Of a DNA stretch of 57,755 nucleotides, positions 1 to 8,366 are shown in pieces. The DNA is taken from positions 1 through 57,755 of the forward strand of contig JAMOUX010000007.1 of NCBI GenBank assembly GCA_027067855.1, given 5' to 3'. Position 1 is the first letter of the stretch. Each line of letters starts with the position of its first letter. The position numbers and the translations under genes were made by a program. The DNA comes from Candidatus Fermentibacteraceae bacterium (GTDB lineage: Bacteria; Fermentibacterota; Fermentibacteria; Fermentibacterales; JCC-6). Under the pieces are notes generated by a model. The model had not been told where the DNA came from, searched no databases, and saw only the letters and a list, made by a program, of their open reading frames with translations.

Positions 1-1
1 C

Positions 2-889
2 CTGCGCAGACCGGTGGCCGGGTTGTTTGCCCTGGATATGAGTATGACCAGGGAGGACACCGCGGGGAGGCAGAGGCTCGTGCTGAAGCATGGAGAACTG
101 GAGGCGGGAGGAGCCGGTTGGAGGGGAGACGAAAACGGCTATGCCATATGGAACGCCTGGACTCCGGGTTCTTCCATGGTCAGGATGGCTTTCGCGCATT
201 TCCACCGGGGCGGAAGGTACTGGGAGGCTGCGGCGACGCACAATGCCGCTATCGGTGCTTCGCGGGTGACGGCGGCAGCTGCATTTTCCCTGGAGGATGA
301 TACGTCAGGGACGTTTCAGGGGCATTTGAAGGTGGAGATTCCGTTGCCGGGTATGATGCTGATTGCAAGGGGAGATGTGCTCCATGACGACGACCCGTGG
401 AAACCGGGTTATACCGCGGGATTGACGGCGCATCCGGGTTTCCTGAGAATGCAGGGAGGGATGGTCATGCCGCCGGGGGAAGATGCCGGTGTTTTCGCGA
501 CGGTGGGAGCCGGTCCCATCGACGCTTTTCTTTTTTCGGCGACGGATTCGACCTCCTGGGGGGTGGAGGCTTCCTCGTCAGGTAGACTGGGCAGGGCCGG
601 AGCCGGTGTGTTCCTGACCGGTGACACCCTTGATTTTACCGGGAACTTCCTCCCATCGGTTCCGTGGGGAGAAGAAGGACGTATTCATGGGGGAGTTTCG
701 TGTAACATGCGCCGCAGCGGAGATTACCTCTCGGGAACGCTGGATATCATATCGGTGTTTACACTTGAGAGCTTTGCTTTCATCTTTGCAATCGAAGATG
801 CGGTTGATGACTTGAGAAGTTATTCCTTCGGCGTGACCTGGGCCTTCGAGGACAATGTTCCCGTCCCGGAGGAAAGGGAGGAAAGGTGA
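2..889 (+). CDS. Beta-strand-rich, probable outer-membrane barrel protein (5' end outside window)
   Basis: The reading frame is open to the window edge, so the start is missing and no signal peptide can be judged; a GTG at 14 is the first canonical start inside the window but probably not the real one. The visible part is about 295 residues of short alternating polar/hydrophobic strands separated by Gly/Asp turns, as in outer-membrane barrels. A final amphipathic strand ending in Trp-Ala-Phe (SYSFGVTWAF) is followed by an unusual acidic 13-residue tail. It overlaps the next gene by 4 bases (GTGA), so it is co-transcribed with purN and the envelope genes behind it. I do not recognise a named family. 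The barrel assignment is inference from strand pattern only. Confidence 0.55.
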   Translation: MRRPVAGLFALDMSMTREDTAGRQRLVLKHGELEAGGAGWRGDENGYAIWNAWTPGSSMVRMAFAHFHRGGRYWEAAATHNAAIGASRVTAAAAFSLEDDTSGTFQGHLKVEIPLPGMMLIARGDVLHDDDPWKPGYTAGLTAHPGFLRMQGGMVMPPGEDAGVFATVGAGPIDAFLFSATDSTSWGVEASSSGRLGRAGAGVFLTGDTLDFTGNFLPSVPWGEEGRIHGGVSCNMRRSGDYLSGTLDIISVFTLESFAFIFAIEDAVDDLRSYSFGVTWAFEDNVPVPEEREER

Positions 890-1578
890 CGATGATTACC
901 GTACCCGGCGAAGGCGGGGATGAAAATGTAAAAGTGGCCGTGCTGGTATCGGGAAGAGGTTCGAATTTCGAAGCTCTCTGCAGGGAAGAGACCGGTAGGG
1001 GAGTCGTATCGCTGCTGATAACAGACAACCCGAATGCTCCGGCTCTTGAAAAGGCGGGGAAACTGGGCGTTGAGGGTATGTACCTTTTCCCGGGAGAGTA
1101 TAGGACCAGATTCGACCCGGTACACGAGGAACGCTGGGCGGCTGCGATGAAGGAGAGGGGAATCGGGCTGGTCTGCCTGGCGGGACTCATGAGAATTCTG
1201 AAGGGGCCCATACTCAGGGAATTCAGTGGATCCGTAATGAACATTCATCCCTCGCTGCTGCCGTCGTTTCCGGGGCTGGATGCGCAAGGTCAGGCCCTGG
1301 AATACGGAGTCAAGGTGACCGGTTGCACGGTTCATTACGTGGATGAAGGGGTAGACACGGGTCCCGTGATACTCCAGCGTACGGTTCCGGTATTCGACGA
1401 CGACGACAGGGAAAGCCTGTCGGCAAGGATACTGGAGCAGGAACACGTTGCTTATCCCATGGCGGTGAAATTGCATTGCGCGGGAAGACTTTCCGTAAAA
1501 GGACGGAAGGTCGTTACGAGTCCGGCGGAACGTAGCGCCGGCGGAATTCTGCTGGCATCGAATGAAGAGGAATTGTAG
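886..1578 (+). CDS. purN: Phosphoribosylglycinamide formyltransferase (GART)
   Basis: It transfers a formyl group from 10-formyl-THF to glycinamide ribonucleotide, the third step of purine synthesis, in the cytoplasm. The nucleotide-binding loop VSGRGSNFEAL lies near the N-terminus. The catalytic signature NIHPSLLPSFPGLDA carries the essential Asn and His, and VDEGVDTGPVILQ supplies the catalytic Asp. At 230 residues it is slightly longer than the roughly 200-residue family norm, from about 10 extra N-terminal and 15 C-terminal residues. Start: GTG 886 overlaps the upstream stop; ATG 892, two codons on, has better spacing (10 bases) from the GGAGG at 877-881 and may be the real start. No other pur gene is in the window. 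Confidence 0.93.
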   Translation: MTMITVPGEGGDENVKVAVLVSGRGSNFEALCREETGRGVVSLLITDNPNAPALEKAGKLGVEGMYLFPGEYRTRFDPVHEERWAAAMKERGIGLVCLAGLMRILKGPILREFSGSVMNIHPSLLPSFPGLDAQGQALEYGVKVTGCTVHYVDEGVDTGPVILQRTVPVFDDDDRESLSARILEQEHVAYPMAVKLHCAGRLSVKGRKVVTSPAERSAGGILLASNEEEL

Positions 1579-2508
1579 ATGCTCGGTCTCGTAATTTGGG
1601 CGATGATTTTTTCGACTGCCGAGGATCCCGCTGTCGAGGCCTTCCCGTTCAACCTGGAAATCGACGGCGATCCCTTGCCCGAGAATCGGATGGCCTTCGT
1701 GGTAATGCCCGGTGATTCGGTTTCCTTCTCTCTTGGAGGCCGCGAGTGCGAATGGGTTGTGGATGCCGGAAATCCCGAAAGAGGATGCGGTGATTCTTTC
1801 GACTGGAGAGCTCCACGGAGCCACGGAATCTTCCACATGGATGTCACGACGGGAGAAGACTGCATGAGTTATGCCGTCATTGTCCCCGTGGAGACATGCA
1901 GGTGGAGGACCACCTCGCTGAATTCTTTTCCCATAGGGTCGTATGGTGATGGTGACGGAATGGAGAAGAAACCGGATTATTTCGTGGAAATCCGCGCCGA
2001 GGACATGGGTACCAGGTTGACGACTCACCTGGCGGTATCGGATTTTCTATGTCACGTGGAAGGCGAGTTTCCCCAATACATGGCCCTGGACCTGAGACTG
2101 GCCGACAAAATGGAAGTGCTCCTCGATGCATTGAAGGAAGTCTACCCGAAAGCGACCGATGTGCATAGCATAAGCGGTTTCAGAACACCCGCATATAATG
2201 CGGCCATAGGCAACGAGACCAGGGAGAGCCTTCATCTTTACGGGCAGGCGGCTGATATATGGATAGAGGGATGGCCTCCCAACGATCTGATGGACGATAT
2301 AGACAGGAATAAAAGAGTAGACGTTTATGACGGAGAGTACCTGGTGGAAATCGTTCGTACCCTGGAAGCCGAAGGGAGGGTGGTTACCGGCGGGGCCTCC
2401 GCATACAGGTGGATTCCTTCGCACGGTCCTTTCGTACATGTGGATATCAGGGGCAGCAGCGCCGTTTGGCCCACGAGGCGGACGTTGGTGAGTGACCCCG
2501 TGATTTGA
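1579..2508 (+). CDS. Secreted M15-type / DUF882-like D-Ala-D-Ala carboxypeptidase-family protein
   Basis: This is a probable zinc peptidase of the peptidoglycan-linked M15 (DUF882/YcbK-like) group. A short hydrophobic N-terminus (residues 1-14) looks like a signal peptide. Residues 110-150 resemble the DUF882 entry segment (FPIGSYGDGD, then THLAVSDFLCH). The metal site is recognisable: SGFRTPAYN (199-207), SLHLYGQAAD with His219 and Asp226, and GPFVHVDIRG with His287. The N-terminal 100 residues form a separate Cys-containing domain that I cannot assign. ATG 1579 abuts the purN stop directly. An L,D-transpeptidase gene follows 10 bases later, which supports a cell-wall role. Confidence 0.75.
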   Translation: MLGLVIWAMIFSTAEDPAVEAFPFNLEIDGDPLPENRMAFVVMPGDSVSFSLGGRECEWVVDAGNPERGCGDSFDWRAPRSHGIFHMDVTTGEDCMSYAVIVPVETCRWRTTSLNSFPIGSYGDGDGMEKKPDYFVEIRAEDMGTRLTTHLAVSDFLCHVEGEFPQYMALDLRLADKMEVLLDALKEVYPKATDVHSISGFRTPAYNAAIGNETRESLHLYGQAADIWIEGWPPNDLMDDIDRNKRVDVYDGEYLVEIVRTLEAEGRVVTGGASAYRWIPSHGPFVHVDIRGSSAVWPTRRTLVSDPVI

Positions 2509-2518
2509 ACGGTATTTA

Positions 2519-3325
2519 ATGAAATATCACGGTTTCCCCTTCGCAGTGCTTGTGAGCGTACTGGTAACGGCTTTGGGGATCAGTCTTTTCACCGTGGATC
2601 GGCTTTCCCGGCAACTGCTCCTTATCGGAACCGAATGCCGGCACTTGCAGTTGCAACTGGAGCAGGTTAAATCCGAACGAGACACGCTGGTCGGTCTGGT
2701 GAGGGCATTTTCAGGGAGGTGCGATTCTCTCGAAGATTTGAAGTGGAAACTGGATTCCCTGGCGGCGTACGCATCCATGATGGAACTCAGGAGCAACTAC
2801 GTTGGATATTACCTGTTGATAGATACTTACCAGAACAGGTTCCACCTCAGGCGGAGACTATGGAACGGAACCGAACTGCTGGTAAGATCAGGGTATTGCG
2901 CTACCGGCAAGGGCTGGACCGCTAACGACAGTGGGCGGGTTTGGAATTTTTCCACTCCCAGGGGTTTGAGATATGTCGTCAAGAAGGATGAGAAGCCTTA
3001 CTGGTACAGGCCTGACTGGTTCTGGGAGGAGATGGACATGGTTCCTCCCGAGCCCGACGAATTCATCGCGATCCCTGATACCCTGACATGGGAAGAGCAG
3101 ATAGCGTTTTACAACGATTCGCTGGATGCCGCCCAGCGGTTGCTGGTCAAGAAGGTTCCGGGCGCGCTGGGTTCGTATAAACTGGACCTGGGAGGCGGAA
3201 TCCTGATACACTACGGCGTGGGCCTGGGCAGAAACGTGAGTCATGGTTGCATACGGATAGGGAAATCGGACCTGGAAGCTCTTTACAGGGTTCTTCCCGT
3301 GGGGGCCCCGGTGGTGATATACTGA
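2519..3325 (+). CDS. Membrane-anchored L,D-transpeptidase (YkuD family)
   Basis: This enzyme family cross-links peptidoglycan or attaches proteins to it. There is one N-terminal membrane segment (about residues 8-26), then a coiled-coil-like stretch (about 29-75) and a C-terminal YkuD catalytic domain. The active-site motif SHGCIRIGK at 241-249 contains the catalytic Cys244, with the upstream His in LIHYGVG. The conserved YkuD opening, YYLLIDTYQNRFHLRR, is also clear. The active site faces the periplasm if the N-terminus is an uncleaved anchor. It follows the M15-type gene by 10 bases, and the two probably form a wall-remodelling pair. Confidence 0.88.
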   Translation: MKYHGFPFAVLVSVLVTALGISLFTVDRLSRQLLLIGTECRHLQLQLEQVKSERDTLVGLVRAFSGRCDSLEDLKWKLDSLAAYASMMELRSNYVGYYLLIDTYQNRFHLRRRLWNGTELLVRSGYCATGKGWTANDSGRVWNFSTPRGLRYVVKKDEKPYWYRPDWFWEEMDMVPPEPDEFIAIPDTLTWEEQIAFYNDSLDAAQRLLVKKVPGALGSYKLDLGGGILIHYGVGLGRNVSHGCIRIGKSDLEALYRVLPVGAPVVIY

Positions 3326-3362
3326 ACGGGAGATCCGATCGGTGGAGAAAGGCGGTTCATAA

Positions 3363-4721
3363 GTGAACGAGGTCAAGGCCGGGGCTAAGGAAGATGCGGG
3401 CGTGACCCGTGGTGACGTTAGCGGCACCGGTGTCATCGCCGTGAATCTTGTGGCCGCCGTCGTGGCCCTTTTACTGGTGTCGGTGCTTTTTCGCTACGAT
3501 ACCGGAGTGGAAAGGGAACCTGAAATCATGCCGGCTGTGATCGATACGTCGGAATTGATGGAAACACGGGTTCTTCCGGAATCACTGCCGGAACCGGTAT
3601 CGACTGTTCCGGGGCAATGGCTGCAGGCGAGGGGAGGACCCTGCGGCGACGTCGGGTCGGGGGAAGACGTGGTCTCTCCCTTCGAAATCCTCTGGCACGT
3701 GGAGTCGGAGAATCACAGGGAGTTTTTTTCTTCGCCGGCCTTGGTGGACGGCGTGCTTTATTTCGGTGGGAACGACGGTTACATGAGGGCGGTGGATGCT
3801 TCCGACGGTTCCGTGTTATGGTCTTTCGGAACGTCGTGCGGTATATGCGGAGAACCGGCGGTTGATTCAAACATGGTATTCTTCGGCGGCCAGGACGGGT
3901 ACGTGTATGCCCTCGACCGGAACACCGGTATCCTTGCCTGGTCGGCCGGATTGGGATATCACGTTTTCGCTGATGTGGGGATAATGATCGACAGCCTGAT
4001 TCTCTCGGGGAATTCCAGGGGAAAGATTTGCGCCCTCGCTCGGGATGACGGAGAACCGGTATGGAGCGCGAGCCTGGACGGAATAGTGTTGGGTCCGGCC
4101 GTCGTCGGTTCTTTAGCGGTGTTTACGTCGGAATCCGGTGTGACGGCAGTTCTGGACGGAACCGGAAGCGTGCTCTGGAAGCTGAGGGGTCCCGGTCAGT
4201 CCTCACCGCCGTCGGCGGACGGTGAAGCCGTATACGTTGCGTATTCCGGAGGTGTGGTAAGGAAGTACGACCTCCTGGACGGAGCGGTGATCTGGGAGCG
4301 GGACGTAGTGGATACGCCGGGAAGGTGTGTACTGGCGAGGCCCGTGATCTCGGGAGGGAAGGTTTTCGTCGGAACCAACGATGCTACCATGGTTTGCCTC
4401 GACGCGGTCACGGGTGGAATCGCCTGGGTGCAGCGGTTCGAGAACTGGGTCCAGCTTCCGCCGGCTATCGGCGAACGTTTCCTGTACGTTGCCTGTGATG
4501 ACCGGGAATTGCACGTGCTGGACGGATATACCGGAGAAAAGGTGGATTCGCTGGATATGGGTGGTTACGCGGGAACGGCACCGCTCCTGGCGGGAGGAAC
4601 CCTGTATTTCGGGAACGCCTCCGGGGATTTCATGGCGGTTGCGGGAACTCCTCCCGTAGACAGCACGGCAGTCGCGGAAGACTCCACAATGATCGATAAG
4701 TCGGAAGGAGAGCGGATGTGA
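3363..4721 (+). CDS. Membrane-anchored PQQ-like beta-propeller repeat protein (BamB-like fold)
   Basis: The first 21 residues are followed by one membrane helix (about 22-43), a short linker, and then about seven repeats of the PQQ-propeller type, for example YFGGNDGYMRAVDASDGSVL and FFGGQDGYVYALDRNTGIL. Each repeat has the A-x-D-x-x-x-G-x-x-x-W pattern. The C-terminal 20 residues are low-complexity and acidic. No catalytic quinoprotein residues are apparent, so a scaffold or binding role in the periplasm, like that of BamB, is more likely than dehydrogenase activity. GTG 3363 is the start, 37 bases after the transpeptidase stop. The stop overlaps the era GTG start by 4 bases, which ties this gene to the era-scp operon. 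Confidence 0.72.
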   Translation: MNEVKAGAKEDAGVTRGDVSGTGVIAVNLVAAVVALLLVSVLFRYDTGVEREPEIMPAVIDTSELMETRVLPESLPEPVSTVPGQWLQARGGPCGDVGSGEDVVSPFEILWHVESENHREFFSSPALVDGVLYFGGNDGYMRAVDASDGSVLWSFGTSCGICGEPAVDSNMVFFGGQDGYVYALDRNTGILAWSAGLGYHVFADVGIMIDSLILSGNSRGKICALARDDGEPVWSASLDGIVLGPAVVGSLAVFTSESGVTAVLDGTGSVLWKLRGPGQSSPPSADGEAVYVAYSGGVVRKYDLLDGAVIWERDVVDTPGRCVLARPVISGGKVFVGTNDATMVCLDAVTGGIAWVQRFENWVQLPPAIGERFLYVACDDRELHVLDGYTGEKVDSLDMGGYAGTAPLLAGGTLYFGNASGDFMAVAGTPPVDSTAVAEDSTMIDKSEGERM

Positions 4722-5611
4722 GCGCCGGAGCGATGCATGATGGTGTGAACGTCATCAGGTCGGGATACCTGCTGGTCGCCGGTCCGGTGAATTCCGGCAA
4801 GTCCGCCTTGCTTAATGCGTTGGTGGGTGTGAACATTTCTCCCTCGCACCGGTATCCCGGGGTAACGATGACGACGATAGCCGGCATACTGGATGAGGGT
4901 GACGTGCAGATTTGCGTGGTGGATACGCCTCCGCTGGAAAACGGAATATCCTGGATGGACAAGTGGAAGCCCGACGCCTATTGTCTTACTCTGAATTCCA
5001 GGAAACTGTCGGAGCAGATGAGTTCGCTTTGCGTGTCGAGATTCATGAACGAGGCCGGTGCAGCCCCGGTGATAGTCGTCCCCACTTTCGTGGATCATTT
5101 TCCGGCTTCCCTGCACGGCGCACTGGTCAACCAGGTTTTCACCGGTATGAACTGTAGCGGCATAGTCCCGGTATGTCCACTTTCGAACCAGGGGATAGAC
5201 AAGCTTAAGAATGTGATCGCAGGCAGCCTGGAAGCCCGGTCCGGACCGATCTTTCCCAGGAAATGCCTGAGCCCGCATTCGGAGAGGTTCCTGGTGTCCG
5301 AGAGAATCAGGTATGGTCTGTTCCGTGTTCTGCCGGAGGAGATAGCGGCGACCACCGCGGTACAGGTGGAGGAGTTTTCGATCAGGGACGGGAAGAGGTA
5401 CGTCAGGGCCAACCTCTACGTATCCCGCCATTCCAATAAGGGAGTGGTGATAGGCAAGAAGGGTTCCATGTTGCAGCAGATATCGGAAATCGCCACGAAG
5501 AGCGCTTCGTCCTTGATGGAAAGGCCGTTGTACCTGGATCTCTGGGTCAAGGTAAGGGAATCGTGGCCCGACAGGCCGACGGATCTGGCCGAGTTCGGTT
5601 ACATCTCGTGA
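4718..5611 (+). CDS. era: Era-type GTPase with degenerate G3/G4 motifs
   Basis: Era binds 16S rRNA and helps 30S assembly. The layout is the family's usual one: an N-terminal G domain (about 1-180) and a C-terminal KH domain with GVVIGKKGSMLQQI and the conserved end LYLDLWVKVRESW. The P-loop GPVNSGKS (22-29) is intact. G3 reads DTPP (69-72) instead of DTPG. At the G4 position the sequence reads VPTFVD (121-126) where NKxD is expected, so guanine specificity may be lost. G5 is likewise unclear. Length (297) is normal and the frame is open, so this is not a broken gene. GTG 4718 overlaps the upstream stop. The order era-scpA-scpB supports the assignment. Confidence 0.85.
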   Translation: MSAGAMHDGVNVIRSGYLLVAGPVNSGKSALLNALVGVNISPSHRYPGVTMTTIAGILDEGDVQICVVDTPPLENGISWMDKWKPDAYCLTLNSRKLSEQMSSLCVSRFMNEAGAAPVIVVPTFVDHFPASLHGALVNQVFTGMNCSGIVPVCPLSNQGIDKLKNVIAGSLEARSGPIFPRKCLSPHSERFLVSERIRYGLFRVLPEEIAATTAVQVEEFSIRDGKRYVRANLYVSRHSNKGVVIGKKGSMLQQISEIATKSASSLMERPLYLDLWVKVRESWPDRPTDLAEFGYIS

Positions 5612-6360
5612 CAAGGAGCATGGAAAACCTGAGTTGCAGGATAGAACTGGAGTCATTCGAGGGACCGCTGGACCTCCTGCTTTACCTGATAAAGCGTGAC
5701 GAAATAGACATCTACGAGATACCTATGGCGCATGTGGCCGACCAGTATTGCCGATATATAAGGATGGCGGAGGAACTGGACCTGGATATCGCCGGCGAAT
5801 ACCTGGTTATGGCGGCGACGCTTACCAGGATGAAGAGCAGGGCACTGCTCCCGAGACACGGCTCCGCGGAGGAAGAAGCTGACCCCGGCGCCAGGCTCAG
5901 GCGTCAACTAATTCTTTACAGGACTTTCAGGGAAATAGCCGAGGAGTTCAGGAAAAACGAGGAGATATGGTCCGAGGTCTACATGTCCTGGGGGGAGCGG
6001 GAAAGGTGGTCGGAGGATGCCGGAGAGAGCATCCGGAAAGACCGGGGTTGCCTGATGGACCTATTGAAAGCGTTGAACGATTTGTCCCGCGAGGCTGACG
6101 AACCACCCTCCCAGGTCATACGTAGAACCACGATGACCACGGGCGAGTGCATATCCGTCCTTGCGAACAGGATACCTGAGGATTCGAAAGTCGATTTCTG
6201 GGAAGTCGTGGGGCCTGAGCCGGTTCCCGAGAAGGTGGTGTCCTATTTCGTCACGGTGTTGGAACTGGTTAAAAGAGGATGGATAAAGGTTCAACAGAGG
6301 TACCCGTTTTCGGACATAATACTGGAACGCACGGAAAGGTGGAGTGTTGATTCTCGATAG
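5608..6360 (+). CDS. scpA: Segregation and condensation protein A
   Basis: ScpA is the kleisin subunit that bridges the SMC dimer and recruits ScpB in chromosome condensation. The N-terminal signature is clear: the motif FEGPLDLLLYLIKRDEIDIYE, followed by the conserved DQYCRYI and EYLVMAATLTRMKSRALLP. A typical winged-helix C-terminus follows. Two starts are possible: GTG 5608, which overlaps the era stop, or ATG 5620, four codons later. The AAGGAG at 5613-5618 is too close to ATG 5620 to decide between them. The gene overlaps scpB by 17 bases. Confidence 0.92.
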   Translation: MTRSMENLSCRIELESFEGPLDLLLYLIKRDEIDIYEIPMAHVADQYCRYIRMAEELDLDIAGEYLVMAATLTRMKSRALLPRHGSAEEEADPGARLRRQLILYRTFREIAEEFRKNEEIWSEVYMSWGERERWSEDAGESIRKDRGCLMDLLKALNDLSREADEPPSQVIRRTTMTTGECISVLANRIPEDSKVDFWEVVGPEPVPEKVVSYFVTVLELVKRGWIKVQQRYPFSDIILERTERWSVDSR

Positions 6361-6934
6361 ATTGGCCAGGGAGATCGAGGCCCTGCTGTTCGCCGCGGAA
6401 TCGCCGCTGAGTATCGACAGGCTGTGCGGGTTGACCGGCAGTGGGGAAGATTCGATTCACCAGGCGCTGGACAGGGTGGACAGAGCCTTCAAGGAACAGC
6501 ATCACGCGATAGGGGTCATAGAAGTGGCGGGCGGTTTCAGGATAGCCACCCTCCGGGAACTGGGTGATGTGGTTTCCAGGCTTTTTGAAGGAAGGAGGCC
6601 GGGCAAACTCTCCAGGGCGGCTTTGGAAACCCTGGCGGTCGTAGCTTACAGCCAGCCCTGTACCAGGATGACCGTCGAATCCATTCGTGGCGTGAACTGC
6701 GACAGCGCCGTAGGAACCCTGCTCGAACGGGAACTCATCAGGATTTCAGGCAGAATGGAAACACCGGGACGTCCCCTTCTTTATTCCACCACGGATAAAT
6801 TCCTGGAGTATTTCGGTCTTTCCAGCCTGGATCACCTTCCAAGACACGAGGAAATAGCCGAACTGCTCTCGGCCGGTCCCTCCGAACTGGAAGAAAGAGA
6901 CCTGTTCGGGAACAAGGGGAAGACCGGACCTTGA
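6344..6934 (+). CDS. scpB: Segregation and condensation protein B
   Basis: ScpB dimerises through two winged-helix domains and binds the ScpA linker in the SMC-ScpAB condensin. The recognisable features are EIEALLFAAESPLSIDRLC at the N-terminus, the middle signature LSRAALETLAVVAYSQPCTR, and LLYSTTDKFLEYFGLSSLDH near the C-terminus. The length of 196 residues is normal. GTG 6344 is preceded by an AGGTGGAG-type ribosome binding site inside the end of scpA. The stop overlaps the TTG start of the pseudouridine synthase gene, so translation is likely coupled. Confidence 0.93.
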   Translation: MLILDRLAREIEALLFAAESPLSIDRLCGLTGSGEDSIHQALDRVDRAFKEQHHAIGVIEVAGGFRIATLRELGDVVSRLFEGRRPGKLSRAALETLAVVAYSQPCTRMTVESIRGVNCDSAVGTLLERELIRISGRMETPGRPLLYSTTDKFLEYFGLSSLDHLPRHEEIAELLSAGPSELEERDLFGNKGKTGP

Positions 6935-7650
6935 GACTGAACAGGTTTCTCGCACGGGCCGGAACGGCTTCCCGGAGAAAAAGCGACGACCTGATAAGAC
7001 GCGGTCTGGTCAGGGTGAACGGAATCCCCGTTACGGAACCCGGTTTCAGGGTGGGGATTAATGACAGGGTCACCTTCAGGAATAAGGTGATAAAACTCCC
7101 TCCCCAGGTAACTGCCGTTCTGAACAAGCCCGTGGGATACGAGACGACCTTTGCCGTCGGAGGCAAAATCAGGACCGTGGCGGAGTTAATGGTAGGTATG
7201 CCTCCGGGGGTGGTTCCGGTAGGCCGCCTGGACGTTAACACGGGAGGACTCCTGCTCCTGAGCAACGACGGGGAACTGGTGAACAGATTGACTCACCCGT
7301 CCTGGGGCGTGGAACGGAAATACGTGATCCGCCTCGCCTCTCCTCCGACCCGGGAGGAATTGCTCAGAATGAGAAAGGGGGCTGAAATAGCTCCCGGCGA
7401 GTTTTCCAAACCCATTTCGGTGCGCAGAACGGGAGACAGGACTATTGCCGTGGTGCTTAGCACCGGCAGGCACCGCGAGGTCAGACGGTTGTGCAGCGCG
7501 TGCGGAATCCGCGTATTCTCCCTGGAAAGAACACGGTACGGTCCGATAACCCTCTCAGGTGTAAAGAGGGGCGCCTATCGCATCCTGGACCGGTTGGAAT
7601 TGGCCGCCTTACGGAAGTCGGCCGGATTGGACGCCTCGAAGGTACCTTGA
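6931..7650 (+). CDS. rluB: 23S rRNA pseudouridine synthase, RluB/RsuA family
   Basis: This enzyme isomerises a uridine in rRNA. An N-terminal S4 RNA-binding domain (1-60: RLNRFLARAGTASRRKSDDL) is followed by the synthase domain with VLNKPVGYETT and the catalytic motif GRLDVNTGG, whose nucleophile is Asp101. The C-terminal RHREVRRLCSACGIRV block is typical of the RluB/RluE/RsuA/RluF group. The start is TTG 6931, overlapping the scpB TGA by three bases. The neighbourhood scpA-scpB-rluB-cmk is widely conserved and favours RluB over RsuA, but the target base cannot be proven from sequence alone. Confidence 0.88.
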   Translation: MRLNRFLARAGTASRRKSDDLIRRGLVRVNGIPVTEPGFRVGINDRVTFRNKVIKLPPQVTAVLNKPVGYETTFAVGGKIRTVAELMVGMPPGVVPVGRLDVNTGGLLLLSNDGELVNRLTHPSWGVERKYVIRLASPPTREELLRMRKGAEIAPGEFSKPISVRRTGDRTIAVVLSTGRHREVRRLCSACGIRVFSLERTRYGPITLSGVKRGAYRILDRLELAALRKSAGLDASKVP

Positions 7651-7709
7651 CTCGAACCACATACGGTGGAATATTCCCGACCAATTCCAACGAAAGGGTG
7701 TGACCTTGC

Positions 7710-8366
7710 CTGACTAGAATCATTGCCATAGACGGGCCCGCCGCTTCCGGCAAAAGTACGACGGCCAAGCTGGCGGCGGAAAGATTGGGCTTTTCATATC
7801 TCGACACGGGGGCCATGTACAGGGCCGCCGCCCTCCTGCTTTCCAGGGAGGGAATCCCATTCGAAGATCCGAATTTGGCGGCGTCCATCGTCAGGCGTCA
7901 TTCCATAGACATGGACGGAGTCCGCGTGTTCCTGGACGGGGAAGACGTATCCGGCCTGATAAGAACTCCGGAGATCGCCGAGGCGGCAAGCAGGATATCT
8001 TCCGGGGCACCGCTTCGCAGGGTAATGGTTTCATTGCAAAGATCCTTCGGCGAGAAGCACGATACGGTCGCGGAAGGCAGGGACATGGGCACGGTTGTGT
8101 TTCCCGATGCGGACCTTAAAGTCTACGTGGTGGCCGATGTAGCCATAAGGGTCGTGAGACGATGGCTCGAGTTGAAAAGAAAAGGCGATAAGCCTGATTT
8201 CGACGCGCTGCTCAGGTCCCAGTTGATAAGGGATCGCAGAGACAGGGACAGGAAAGACAGCCCGCTCAGAATGGCTCCCGGTGCCGTAATGCTGGATTCG
8301 ACCCTGATGACTATACGGGAACAGACCGACGAAGTGATCAGGCTTTTCAGGGAGCGTGTCGGATGA
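7710..8366 (+). CDS. cmk: Cytidylate kinase (start codon non-canonical or frame disturbed)
   Basis: It phosphorylates CMP and dCMP with ATP. The P-loop IAIDGPAASGKSTTAKLA, then GFSYLDTGAMYRAAA, and later VAEGRDMGTVVFPDADLKVY and RDRRDRDRKDSPL are all hallmarks. The P-loop lies upstream of every ATG, GTG or TTG in this frame, because an in-frame stop occurs at 7701-7703. The only near-start is CTG 7710, which gives the expected 218-residue protein. Alternatively TTG 7706, well spaced from the AAAGGG at 7693-7698, is the true start and one extra base sits near 7715. Starting at TTG 7785 would delete the P-loop and is not credible. The stop overlaps plsC by 4 bases. Confidence 0.85.
   Translation: MTRIIAIDGPAASGKSTTAKLAAERLGFSYLDTGAMYRAAALLLSREGIPFEDPNLAASIVRRHSIDMDGVRVFLDGEDVSGLIRTPEIAEAASRISSGAPLRRVMVSLQRSFGEKHDTVAEGRDMGTVVFPDADLKVYVVADVAIRVVRRWLELKRKGDKPDFDALLRSQLIRDRRDRDRKDSPLRMAPGAVMLDSTLMTIREQTDEVIRLFRERVG

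Noticed and set aside
820-2028. Long open frame on the minus strand across purN
   Set aside because: Composition is typical of an antisense shadow in GC-rich DNA, and the plus strand has unmistakable PurN motifs.
4565-5656. 363-codon open frame on the minus strand across era
   Set aside because: It is an antisense shadow of era; His/Arg-rich with no domain pattern.
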